Positions 51,201-63,809 of a DNA stretch of 64,000 nucleotides are shown piece by piece (within the stretch, counting starts at the first letter, position 1; every line of letters starts with the position of its first letter). A model generated the notes under the pieces. The model worked only from the letters and a program-made list of their open reading frames with translations, made no database searches and was not told the DNA's origin. The DNA comes from Muricea muricata (Eukaryota; Cnidaria; Anthozoa; Malacalcyonacea; Plexauridae), in NCBI GenBank assembly GCA_963855995.1, contig OY979724.1, positions 7,107,772 through 7,171,771 of the forward strand, read 5' to 3'. Made by a program: the position numbers and the translations under genes.

Positions 51201-54200
51201 GGTAAAAAGCTGTCCAAATCGATAACGGCAACGTTTTTCAGCTCGAAATGATGTTTAGAGCACTAAACTTAACGACCTAAAAGATACCTTCTAAATCAAA
51301 ATTTCTGACCTTCTCAAGACAGAAATCATGTTTTCGAAGTTCCAACTATCGATATGAGCAGAATCACTTGTTGAAATGAGAATACTAAAACTTTCTTTCT
51401 AACTAAGAAAAATCGATCTTGCAATGATCAAAATCGCGTTCTAAGCGTTCTGGAAGCGATTTGAGCGTTAAAAAGCCGTCTAAATCGATCTCGGCAACGT
51501 TTTTGAGCTCTAAATGATGTTTTGAGCACTAAACTCAACGACCTAAAAGACACCTTCTAAATAAAAATTTCTTACCTTTTCAAGACGGAAATCATGTTTT
51601 CGGTGCTCAAACTATTGAGATGAGCGAAATAACTTGATGAAATCAGAATCTTAAAACTTTCTTTCTAACTAAAAACAAACCATTATACAGTCATCAAAAT
51701 CGAATTCTAAGCCTGCTGCAAGCGATTTGAGCGTTAAAAAGCTGTCTAAATCGATAACGGCAACGTTTTTAATCTGGAAATGAGTTTTAGAGCACTAAAC
51801 TCAACGACCTAAAAGATACCTTCTAAACCAAAATTTCTGACCTTCTCAAGACGGAAATCATGTTTTCGATGTTCCAACCATCAATATGAGCAGAGTCACT
51901 TGTTGAAATGAGAATACTAAAACTTTCTTTCTAACTAAGAAAAATCAATCTTGCAATGATCAAAATCGCGTTCTAAGCGTTCTGGAAGCGATTTGAGCGT
52001 TAAAAAGCCGTCTAAATCGATATCGGCAACGTTTTTGAGCTCTAAATGATGTTTTGAGCACTAAACTCAACGACCTAAAAGACACATTCTAAATAAAAAT
52101 TTCTTACCTTTTCAAGACGGAAATCATCTTTTCGGTGCTCAAACTATCGAGATGAGCGAAATAACTTGATGAAATGAGAATCTTAAAACTTTCTTTCTAA
52201 CTAAAAAAAAACGATCATACAGTATTCAAAATCGCGTTCTAAGCGTTCTGCAAGTGATTTGAGCGGTAAAAAGCTGTCTAAATCGATAACGGCAACGTTT
52301 TTCAGCTCGAAATCATGTTTAGAGCACTAAACTCAACGACCTAAAAGATACCTTCTAAACCAAAATTTCTGAGCTTCTCAAGACGGAAATCATGTTTTCG
52401 ATGTTCCAACTATCGATATGAGCAGAATCACTTGTTGAAATGAGAATACTAAAACTTTCTTTCTAACTAAGAAAAATCAATCTTTCAATGATCAAAATCG
52501 CGTTCTAAGCGTTCTGGAAGCGATTTGAGCGTTAAAAAGCCGTCTAAATCGATCTCGGCAAGGTTTTTGAGCTCAAAATGATGTTTTGAGCACCAAACTC
52601 AAAGACCTAAAAGACACCTTCTAAATAAATATTTCTTACCTTTTAAAGACGGAAATCATGTTTTCGGTGCTCAAACTATCGAGATGAGCGAAATAACTTG
52701 ATGAAATGAGAATCTTAAAACTTTCTTTCTAACTAAAAAAAAACGATCATATAGTCATCAAAATCGCGTTCTAAGCGTTCTGCAAGTGATTTGAGCGGTA
52801 AAAAGCTGTCCAAATCGATAAGGGCAACGTTTTTCAAGTCGAAATGATGTTTAGAGCACTAAACTTAACGACCTAAAAGATACCTTCTTAACCAAAATGT
52901 CTGACCTTCTCAAGACGGAAATCATGTTTTCGATGTTCCAACTATCGATATGAGCAGAATCACTTGTTGAAATGAGAATACTAAACTTTCTTTCTAACTA
53001 AGAAAAATCGATCTTGCAATGATCAAAATTGCGTTTTTTGCGTTCTGGAAGCGATTTGAGCGTTAAAAAGCCGTCTAAATCGATCTCGGCAACGTTTTGA
53101 GCTCTAAATGATGTTTTGAGCACCAAACTCAAAGACCTAAAAGACACCTTCTAAATAAATATTTCTTACCTTTTCAAGACGGAAATCATGTTTTCGGTGC
53201 TCAAACTATCGAGAATAGCGAAATAACTTGATGAAATGAGAATCTTAAAACTTTCTTTCTAACTAAAAAAAAACGATCATACAGTCATCAAAATCGCGTT
53301 CTAAGCGTTCTGCAAGTGATTTGAGCGGTAAAAAGCTGTCTAAATCGATAACGGCAACGTTTCTCAGCTCGAAATCATGTTTAGAGCACTAAACTCAACG
53401 ACCTAAAAGATACCTTCTAAACCAAAATTTCTGAGCTTCTCAAGACGGAAATCATGTTTTCGATGTTCCAACTATCGATATGAGCAGAATCACTTGTTGA
53501 AATGAGAATACTAAAACTTTCTTTCTAACTAAGAAAAATCGATCTTGCAATGATCAAAATCGCGTTCTAAGCGTTCTGGAAGCGATTTGAGCGTTAAAAA
53601 GCCGTCTAAATCGATCTCGGCAAGGTTTTTGAGCTCTAAATGATGTTTTGAGCACCAAACTCAACGACCTAAAAGACACCTTCTAAATAAAAATTTCTTA
53701 CCTTTTCAAGACGGAAATCATGTTTTCGGTGCTCAAACTATTGAGATGAGCGAAATAACTTGATGAAATCAGAATCTTAAAACTTTCTTTCTAACTAAAA
53801 ACGAACCATTATACAGTCATCAAAATCGAATTCTAAGCGTGCTGCAAGCGATTTGAGCGTTAAAAAGCTGTCTAAATCGATAACGGCAACGTTTTTAGGC
53901 TGGAAATGATGTTTAGAGCACTAAACTCAACGACCTAAAAGATACCTTCTAAACCAAAATTTCTGACCTTCTCAAGACGGAAATCATGTTTTCGATGTTC
54001 CAACCATCGATAAAAGCAGAGTCACTTGTTGAAATGAGAATACTAAAACTTTCTTTCTAACTAAGAAAAATCGATCTTGCAATGATCAAAATCGCGTTCT
54101 AAGCGTTCTGGAAGCGATTTGAGCGTTAAAAAGCCGTCTAAATCGATATCGGCAACGTTTTTGAGCTCTAAATGATGTTTTGAGCACTAACTTCAACGAC

Positions 54201-54677
54201 CTAAAAGACACCTTCTGAATAAAAATTTCTTACCTTTTAGAGACGGAAATCATGTTTTCGGTGCTCAAACTATCGAGATGAGCGAAATAACTTGATGAAA
54301 TGAGAATCTTAAAACTTTCTTTCTAACTAAAAAAAACGATCATACAGTATTCAAAATCGCGTTCTAAGCGTTCTGCAAGTGATTTGAGCGGTAAAAAGCT
54401 GTCTAAATCGATAACGGCAACGTTTTTCAGCTCGAAATCATGTTTAGAGCACTAAACTCAACGACCTAAAAGATACCTTCTAAACCAAAATTTCTGAGCT
54501 TCTCAAGACGGAAATCATGTTTTCGATGTTCCAACTATCGATATGAGCAGAATCACTTGTTGAAATGAGAATACTAAACTTTCTTTCTAACTAAGAAAAA
54601 TCGATCTTGCAATGATCAAAATTGCGTTTTTTGCGTTCTGGAAGCGATTTGAGCGTTAAAAAGCCGTCTAAATCGAT
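48282..54677. repeat. Long duplicated block, about 6.4 kb, copy 1
   Basis: Twelve dimer openings (48395, 48927, 49459, 49990, 50522, 51054, 51585, 52117, 52649, 53179, 53711, 54243) each have a partner exactly 9038 bp downstream. Shared private marks include ttaagaagccg, actatccagatgag, ataccatcatac, gccgtgtaaatcg, gatttgtgcg, ttaatctgg, cagtattcaaaatc, aaaatgtctgacc, tgcgttttttgcg and gagaatagcg. Copy 1 has tgagttttagagc and ccatcaatatg near 51,780-51,893, where copy 2 keeps the common sequence. The match stops at 54678, where gatatcgg here faces gatctcgg in copy 2. Confidence 0.93.
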
Positions 54678-57319
54678 ATCGGCAACGTTTTTGAGCTTTA
54701 AATGATGTTTTAAGCACTAAACTCAACGACCTAAAAGACACCTTCTAAATAAAAATTTCTTACCTTTTCAAGACGGAAATCATGTTTTCGGTGCTCAAAC
54801 TATCGAGATGAGCGAAATAATTTGATGAAATCAGAATCTTAAATTTTTCTTTCTAACTAAAAAAATACGATCATACAGTCATCAAAATCGCGTTCTAAGC
54901 GTTCTGCAAGTGATTTGAGCGGTAAAAAGCTTTCCAAATCGATAACGGCAACGTTTTTCAAGTCGAAATGATGTTTAGAGCACTAAACTTAACGACCTAA
55001 AAGATACCTTCTAAATCAAAATTTCTGACCTTCTCAAGACAGAAATCATAGTTTCGAAGTTGCAACTATCGATATGAGCAGAATCACTTGTTGAAACGAG
55101 AATACTAAAACTTTCTTTCTAACTAAGAAAAATCGATCTTGCACTGATCAAAATCGCGTTCTAAGCGTTCTGGAAGCGATTTGAGCGTTAAAAAGCCGTC
55201 TAAATCGATATCGGCAACGTTTTTGAGCTTTAAATGATGTTTTAAGCACTAAACTCAACGACCTAAAAGACACCTTCTGAATAAAAATTTCTTACCTTTT
55301 AAAGACGGAAATCATGTTTTCGGTGCTCAAACTATCGAGATCAGCGAAATAACTTGATGAAATGAGAATCTTAAAACTTTCTTTCTAACTAAAAAAAAAC
55401 GATCATACAGTCATCAAAATCGCGTTCTAAGCGTTCTGCAAGTGATTTGAGCGGTAAAAAGCTTTCCAAATCGATAACGGCAACGTTTTTCAAGTCGAAA
55501 TGATGTTTAGAGCACTAAACTTAACGACCTAAAAGATACCTTCTAAATCAAAATTTCTGACCTTCTCAAGACAGAAATCATAGTTTCGAAGTTCCAACTA
55601 TCGATATGAGCAGAATCACTTGTTGAAACGAGAATACTAAAACTTTCTTTCTAACTAAGAAAAATCGATCTTGCACTGATCAAAATCGCGTTCTAAGCGT
55701 TCTGGAAGCGATTTGAGCGTTAAAAAGCCGTCTAAATCGATATCGGCAACGTTTTTGAGCTTTAAATGATGTTTTAAGCACTAAACTCAACGACCTAAAA
55801 GACACCTTCTGAATAAAAATTTCTTACCTTTTAAAGACGGAAATCATGTTTTCGGTGCTCAAACTATCGAGATCAGCGAAATAACTTGATGAAATGAGAA
55901 TCTTAAAACTTTCTTTCTAACTAAAAAAAAACGATCATACAGTCATCAAAATCGCGTTCTAAGCGTTCTGCAAGTGATTTGAGCGGTAAAAAGCTGTCTA
56001 AATCGATAACGGCAACGTTTCTCAGCTCGAAATCATGTTTAGAGCACTAAACTCAACGACCTAAAAGATACCTTCTAAACCGAAATTTTTGACCTTCTCA
56101 AGACGGAAATCATGTTTTCGATGTTCCAACCATCGATATGAGCAGAGTCACTTGTTGAAATGAGAATACTAAAACTTTCTTTCTAACTAAGAAAAATCGA
56201 TCTTGCAATGATCAAAATCGCGTTCTAAGCGTTCTGGAAGCGATTTGAGCGTTAAAAAGCCGTCTAAATCGATATCGGCAACGTTTTTGAGCTCTAAATG
56301 ATGTTTTGAGCACTAAACTCAACGACCTAAAAGACACCTTCTAAATAAAAATTTCTTACCTTTTAAAGACGGAAATCATGTTTTCGGTGCTCAAACTATC
56401 GAGATCAGCGAAATAACTTGATGAAATCAGAATCTTAAATTTTTCTTTCTAACTAAAAAAATACGATCATACAGTCATCAAAATCGCGTTCTAAGCGTTC
56501 TGCAAGTGATTTGAGCGGTAAAAAGCTTTCCAAATCGATAACGGCAACGTTTTTCAGCTCGAAATGATGTTTAGAGCACTAAACTTAACGACCTAAAAGA
56601 TACCTTCTAAATCAAAATTTCTGACCTTCTCAAGACAGAAATCATGTTTTCGAAGTTCCAACTATCGATATGAGCAGAATCACTTGTTGAAACGAGAATA
56701 CTAAAACTTTCTTTCTAACTAAGAAAAATCGATCTTGCACTGATCAAAATCGCGTTCTAAGCGTTCTGGAAGCGATTTGAGCGTTAAAAAGAGGTCTAAA
56801 TCGATCTCGGCAACGTTTTTGAGCTCTAAATGATGTTTTGAGCACTAAACTCAACGACCTAAAAGACACCTTCTAAATAAAAATTTCTTACCTTTTCAAG
56901 ACGGAAATCATGTTTTCGGTGCTCAAACTATTGAGATGAGCGAAATAACTTGATGAAATCAGAATCTTAAAACTTTCTTTCTAACTAAAAACAAACCATT
57001 ATACAGTCATCAAAATCGAATTCTAAGCGTGCTGCAAGCGATTTGAGCGGTAAAAAGCTGTCTAAATCGATAACGGCAACGTTTTTCAGCTCGAAATGAT
57101 GTTTAGAGCACTAAACTTAACGACCTAAAAGATACCTTCTAAACCAAAATTTCTGACCTTCTCAAGACAGAAATCATGTTTTCGAAGTTCCAACTATCGA
57201 TATGAGCAGAATCACTTGTTGAAATGAGAATACTAAAACTTTCTTTCTAACTAAGAAAAATCGATCTTGCAATGATCAAAATCGCGTTCTAAGCGTTCTG
57301 GAAGCGATTTGAGCGTTAA
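54678..57319. repeat. Mosaic spacer between the two long blocks
   Basis: The end of the dimer at 54243 switches to gatatcgg/gagctttaaatg. Dimers at 54773 and 55305 are then related to 43606 (ttcaagtcg, acagaaatcatagtttcg). The dimers at 55837, 56369 and 56901 carry marks of the leftmost 3721-bp HOR: tttctcagc with accgaaatttttg (dimer 1), gaggtctaaatcg (dimer 2), and EcoRI with gcggtaaaaagctgtc plus gaagttcc (dimer 3). The dimer at 56369 also contains a HindIII-type middle and cactgatc, so the patch is interleaved. Confidence 0.82.
55975..57213. repeat. Fragments of the left-end 7-dimer HOR, about 55 kb from that array
   Basis: The marks tttctcagctcgaaatcatg, accgaaatttttgacc, gagcagagtcac, gaggtctaaatcg with gatctcgg, aaacaaaccattatac with cgaattc, and acagaaatc with gaagttcc appear in the same order as in dimers 1-3 at 1-1400. 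They are interrupted at about 56,420-56,780 by HindIII-type sequence. The borders are approximate because flanking sequence is shared. Either this is a remnant of an older, wider 7-dimer array or an exchange between distant parts. Confidence 0.75.
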
Positions 57320-60300
57320 GAAGCCGTCTAAATCGATATCGGCAACGTTTTTGAGCTTTAAATGATGTTTTAAGCACTAAACTCAACGACCTAAAAGACA
57401 CCTTCTAAATAAAAATTTCTTACCTTTTCAAGACGGAAATCATGTTTTCGGTGCTCAAACTATCCAGATGAGCGAAATAACTTGATGAAATCAGAATCTT
57501 AAATTTTTCTTTCTAACTAAAAAAATACCATCATACAGTCATCAAAATCGCGTTCTAAGCGTTCTGCAAGTGATTTGAGCGGTAAAAAGCTTTCCAAATC
57601 GATAACGGCAACGTTTTTCAAGTCGAAATGATGTTTAGAGCACTAAACTTAACGACCTAAAAGATACCTTCTAAATCAAAATTTCTGACCTTCTCAAGAC
57701 AGAAATCATATTTTCGAAGTTCCAACTATCCATATGAGCAGAATCACTTGTTGAAACGAGATTACTAAAACTTTCTTTCTAACTAAGAAAAATCGATCTT
57801 GCACTGATCAAAATCGCGTTCTAAGCGTTCTGGAAGCGATTTGAGCGTTAAAAAGCCGTCTAAATTGATATCGGCAACGTTTTTGAGCTTTAAATGATGT
57901 TTTAAGCACTAAACTCAACGACCTAAAAGACACCTTCTAAATAAAAATTTCTTACCTTTTCAAGACGGAAATCATGTTTTCGGTGCTCAAACTATCGAGA
58001 TGAGCGAAATAACTTGATGAAATCAGAATCTTAAATTTTTCTTTTTAACTAAAAAAATACGATCATACAGTCATCAAAATCGCGTTCTAAGCGTTCTGCA
58101 AGTGATTTGAGCGGTAAAAAGCTTTCCAAATCGATAACGGCAACGTTTTTCAGCTCGAAATGATGTTTAGAGCACTAAACTTAACGACCTAAAAGATACC
58201 TTCTAAACCAAAATTTCTGACCTTCTCAAGACAGAAATCATGTTTTCGATGTTCCAACCATCGATATGAGCAGAATCACTTGTTGAAACGAGAATACTAA
58301 AACTTTCTTTCTAACTAAGAAAAATCGATCTTGCAATGATCAAAATCACGTTCTAAGCGTTCTGGAAGCGATTTGAGCGTTAAAAAGCCGTCTAAATCGA
58401 TATCGGCAACGTTTTTGAGCTCTAAATGATGTTTTGAGCACTAAACTCAACGACCTAAAAGACACCTTCTAAATAAAAATTTCTTACCTTTTCAAGACGG
58501 AAATCATCTTTTCGGTGCTCAAACTATCGAGATGAGCGAAATAACTTGATGAAATGAGAATCTTAAAACTTTCTTTCTAACTAAAAAAAACGATGATACG
58601 GTCATCAAAATCGTGTTCTAAAGGTTCTGCAAGTGATTTGAGCGGTAAAAAGCTGTCCAAATCGATAAGGGCAACGTTTTTCAAGTCGAAATGATGTTTA
58701 GAGCACTAAACTTAACGACCTAAAAGATACCTTCTAAACCAAAATTTCTGACCTTCTCAAGACGGAAATCATGTTTTCGATGTTATAACCATCGATATGA
58801 GCAGAGTCACTTGTTGAAATGAGAATACTAAAACTTTCTTTCTAACTAAGAAAAATCGATCTTGCAATGATCAAAATCGCGTTCTAAGCGTTCTGGAAGC
58901 GATTTGAGCGTTAAAAAGCCGTCTAAATCGATATCGGCAACGTTTTTGAGCTCTAAATGATGTTTTGAGCACTAAACTCAACGACCTAAAAGACACCTTC
59001 TAAATAAAAATTTCTTACCTTTTCAAGACGGAAATCATCTTTTCGGTGCTCAAACTATCGAGATGAGCGAAATAACTTGATGAAATGAGAATCTTAAAAC
59101 TTTCTTTCTAACTAAAAAAAAACGATCATACAGTCATCAAAATCGCGTTCTAAGCGTTCTGCAAGTGATTTGAGCGGTAAAAAGCTGTCTAAATCGATAA
59201 CGGCAACGTTTCTCAGCTCGAAATCATGTTTAGAGCACTAAACTCAACGACCTAAAAGATACCTTCTAAACCAAAATTTCTGAGCTTCTCAAGACGGAAA
59301 TCATGTTTTCGATGTTCCAACTATCGATATGAGCAGAATCACTTGTTGAAATGAGAATACTAAAACTTTCTTTCTAACTAAGAAAAATCGATCTTGCAAT
59401 GATCAAAATCGCGTTCTAAGCGTTCTGGAAGCGATTTGAGCGTTAAAAAGCCGTGTAAATCGATCTCGGCAAGGTTTTTGAGCTCTAAATGATGTTTTGA
59501 GCACCAAACTCAACGACCTAAAAGACACCTTCTAAATAAAAATTTCTTACCTTTTCAAGACGGAAATCATGTTTTCGGTGCTCAAACTATTGAGATGAGC
59601 GAAATAACTTGATGAAATCAGAATCTTAAAACTTTCTTTCTAACTAAAAACAAATGATTATACAGTCATCAAAATCGAATTCTAAGTGTGCTGCAAGCGA
59701 TTTGTGCGTTAAAAAGCTGTCTAAATCGATAACGGCAACGTTTTTAGGCTCGAAATGATTTTTAGAGCACTAAACTCAACGACCTAAAAGATACCTTCTA
59801 AACCAAAATTTCTGACCTTCTCAAGACGGAAAACATGTTTTCGATGTTCCAACCATCGATATGAGCAGAGTCACTTGTTGAAATGAGAATACTAAAACTT
59901 TCTTTCTAACTAAGAAAAATCGATCTTGCAATGATTAAAATCGCGTTCAAAGCGTTCTGGAAGCGATTTGAGCGATAAAAAGCCGTCTAAATCGATATCG
60001 GCAACGTTTTTGAGCTCTAAATGATGTTTTGAGCACTAACTTCAACGACCTAAAAGACACCTTCTGAATAAAAATTTCTTACCTTTTAAAGACGGAAATC
60101 ATGTTTTCGGTGCTCAAACTATCGAGATCAGCGAAATAACTTGATGAAATGAGAATCTTAAAACTTTCTTTCTAACTAAAAAAAACGATCATACAGTCAT
60201 CAAAGTCGCGTTCTAAGCGTTCTGCAAGTTATTTGAGCGGTAAAAAGCTGTCCAAATCGATAACGGCAACGTTTTTCAGCTCGAAATGATGTTTAGAGCA

Positions 60301-63300
60301 CTAAACTTAACGACCTAAAAGATACCTTCTAAATCAAAATTTCTGACCTTCTCAAGACAGAAATCATGTTTTCGAAGTTCCAACTATCGATATGAGCAGA
60401 ATCACTTGTTGAAATGAGAATACTAAAACTTTCTTTCTAACTAAGAAAAATCGATCTTGCAATGATCAAAATCGCGTTCTAAGCGTTCTGGAAGCGATTT
60501 GAGCGTTAAAAAGCCGTCTAAATCGATCTCGGCAACGTTTTTGAGCTCTAAATGATGTTTTGAGCACTAAACTCAACGACCTAAAAGACACCTTCTAAAT
60601 AAAAATTTCTTACCTTTTCAAGACGGAAATCATGTTTTCGGTGCTCAAACTATTGAGATGAGCGAAATAACTTGATGAAATCAGAATCTTAAAACTTTCT
60701 TTCTAACTAAAAACAAACCATTATACAGTCATCAAAATCGAATTCTAAGCCTGCTGCAAGCGATTTGAGCGTTAAAAAGCTGTCTAAATCGATAACGGCA
60801 ACGTTTTTAATCTGGAAATGATGTTTAGAGCACTAAACTCAACGACCTAAAAGATACCTTCTAAACCAAAATTTCTGACCTTCTCAAGACGGAAATCATG
60901 TTTTCGATGTTCCAACCATCGATATGAGCAGAGTCACTTGTTGAAATGAGAATACTAAAACTTTCTTTCTAACTAAGAAAAATCAATCTTGCAATGATCA
61001 AAATCGCGTTCTAAGCGTTCTGGAAGCGATTTGAGCGTTAAAAAGCCGTCTAAATCGATATCGGCAACGTTTTTGAGCTCTAAATGATGTTTTGAGCACT
61101 AAACTCAACGACCTAAAAGACACATTCTAAATAAAAATTTCTTACCTTTTCAAGACGGAAATCATCTTTTCGGTGCTCAAACTATCGAGATGAGCGAAAT
61201 AACTTGATGAAATGAGAATCTTAAAACTTTCTTTCTAACTAAAAAAAAACGATCATACAGTATTCAAAATCGCGTTCTAAGCGTTCTGCAAGTGATTTGA
61301 GCGGTAAAAAGCTGTCTAAATCGATAACGGCAACGTTTTTCAGCTCGAAATCATGTTTAGAGCACTAAACTCAACGACCTAAAAGATACCTTCTAAACCA
61401 AAATTTCTGAGCTTCTCAAGACGGAATTCATGTTTTCGATGTTCCAACTATCGATATGAGCAGAATCACTTGTTGAAATGAGAATACTAAAACTTTCTTT
61501 CTAACTAAGAAAAATCAATCTTTCAATGATCAAAATCGCGTTCTAAGCGTTCTGGAAGCGATTTGAGCGTTAAAAAGCCGTCTAAATCGATCTCGGCAAG
61601 GTTTTTGAGCTCAAAATGATGTTTTGAGCACCAAACTCAAAGACCTAAAAGACACCTTCTAAATAAATATTTCTTACCTTTTAAAGACGGAAATCATGTT
61701 TTCGGTCCTCAAACTATCGAGATGAGCGAAATAACTTGATGAAATGAGAATCTTAAAACTTTCTTTCTAACTAAAAAAAAACGATCATATAGTCATCAAA
61801 ATCGCGTTCTAAGCGTTCTGCAAGTGATTTGAGCGGTAAAAAGCTGTCCAAATCGATAAGGGCAACGTTTTTCAAGTCGAAATGATGTTTAGAGCACTAA
61901 ACTTAACGACCTAAAAGATACCTTCTTAACCAAAATGTCTGACCTTCTCAAGACGGAAATCATGTTTTCGATGTTCCAACTATCGATATGAGCAGAATCA
62001 CTTGTTGAAATGAGAATACTAAACTTTCTTTCTAACTAAGAAAAATCGATCTTGCAATGATCAAAATTGCGTTTTTTGCGTTCTGGAAGCGATTTGAGCG
62101 TTAAAAAGCCGTCTAAATCGATCTCGGCAACGTTTTGAGCTCTAAATGATGTTTTGAGCACCAAACTCAAAGACCTAAAAGACACCTTCTAAATAAATAT
62201 TTCTTACCTTTTCAAGACGGAAATCATGTTTTCGGTGCTCAAACTATCGAGAATAGCGAAATAACTTGATGAAATGAGAATCTTAAAACTTTCTTTCTAA
62301 CTAAAAAAAAACGATCATACAGTCATCAAAATCGCGTTCTAAGCGTTCTGCAAGTGATTTGAGCGGTAAAAAGCTGTCTAAATCGATAACGGCAACGTTT
62401 CTCAGCTCGAAATCATGTTTAGAGCACTAAACTCAACGACCTAAAAGATACCTTCTAAACCAAAATTTCTGAGCTTCTCAAGACGGAAATCATGTTTTCG
62501 ATGTTCCAACTATCGATATGAGCAGAATCACTTGTTGAAATGAGAATACTAAAACTTTCTTTCTAACTAAGAAAAATCGATCTTGCAATGATCAAAATCG
62601 CGTTCTAAGCGTTCTGGAAGCGATTTGAGCGTTAAAAAGCCGTCTAAATCGATCTCGGCAAGGTTTTTGAGCTCTAAATGATGTTTTGAGCACCAAACTC
62701 AACGACCTAAAAGACACCTTCTAAATAAAAATTTCTTACCTTTTCAAGACGGAAATCATGTTTTCGGTGCTCAAACTATTGAGATGAGCGAAATAACTTG
62801 ATGAAATCAGAATCTTAAAACTTTCTTTCTAACTAAAAACGAACCATTATACAGTCATCAAAATCGAATTCTAAGCGTGCTGCAAGCGATTTGAGCGTTA
62901 AAAAGCTGTCTAAATCGATAACGGCAACGTTTTTAGGCTGGAAATGATGTTTAGAGCACTAAACTCAACGACCTAAAAGATACCTTCTAAACCAAAATTT
63001 CTGACCTTCTCAAGACGGAAATCATGTTTTCGATGTTCCAACCATCGATAAAAGCAGAGTCACTTGTTGAAATGAGAATACTAAAACTTTCTTTCTAACT
63101 AAGAAAAATCGATCTTGCAATGATCAAAATCGCGTTCTAAGCGTTCTGGAAGCGATTTGAGCGTTAAAAAGCCGTCTAAATCGATATCGGCAACGTTTTT
63201 GAGCTCTAAATGATGTTTTGAGCACTAACTTCAACGACCTAAAAGACACCTTCTGAATAAAAATTTCTTACCTTTTAGAGACGGAAATCATGTTTTCGGT

Positions 63301-63715
63301 GCTCAAACTATCGAGATGAGCGAAATAACTTGATGAAATGAGAATCTTAAAACTTTCTTTCTAACTAAAAAAAACGATCATACAGTATTCAAAATCGCGT
63401 TCTAAGCGTTCTGCAAGTGATTTGAGCGGTAAAAAGCTGTCTAAATCGATAACGGCAACGTTTTTCAGCTCGAAATCATGTTTAGAGCACTAAACTCAAC
63501 GACCTAAAAGATACCTTCTAAACCAAAATTTCTGAGCTTCTCAAGACGGAAATCATGTTTTCGATGTTCCAACTATCGATATGAGCAGAATCATTTGTTG
63601 AAATGAGAATACTAAACTTTCTTTCTAACTAAGAAAAATCGATCTTGCAATGATCAAAATTGCGTTTTTTGCGTTCTGGAAGCGATTTGAGCGTTAAAAA
63701 GCCGTCTAAATCGAT
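57320..63715. repeat. Long duplicated block, about 6.4 kb, copy 2
   Basis: This copy matches 48282-54677 at a constant offset of 9038, with dimers at 57433, 57965, 58497, 59028, 59560, 60092, 60623, 61155, 61687, 62217, 62749 and 63281. About ten differences were noticed by eye, among them gccgtctaaatcg for gccgtctatatcg (about 58386), aaatgattatac (about 59652), gcgataaaaag (about 59974), ggaattcatg (about 61425, a new EcoRI site), tcctcaaac (about 61706) and atcatttgttg (about 63592). Low divergence points to a recent large-scale duplication. The two copies are not adjacent. Confidence 0.93.
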
Positions 63716-63809
63716 CTCGGCAACGTTTTGAGCTCTAAATGATGTTTTGAGCACCAAACTCAAAGACCTAAAAGACACCTTCTAAATAAATATTTCTTAC
63801 CTTTTCAAG
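62217..63809. repeat. 3-dimer period at the right edge, 1593 bp
   Basis: Dimers open at 62217 (gagaatagcg), 62749 (aaacgaaccattatac, EcoRI) and 63281 (cagtattcaaaatc; B with tgcgttttttgcg and cgttttgagctc). The next dimer at 63810 again has gagaatagcg. The total is three bases short of 1596 because of one-base deletions (actaaactttc, cgttttgagc). This unit is shared with copy 1 (53179-54677), but there the third B unit leads into other sequence. Confidence 0.85.

Noticed and set aside
8902..63715. HOR switches as pure assembly errors
   Set aside because: This cannot be excluded without reads, but the copies carry private substitutions and the junctions keep exact dimer register. The simplest reading is real unequal exchange. 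It remains a caution for all HOR counts.
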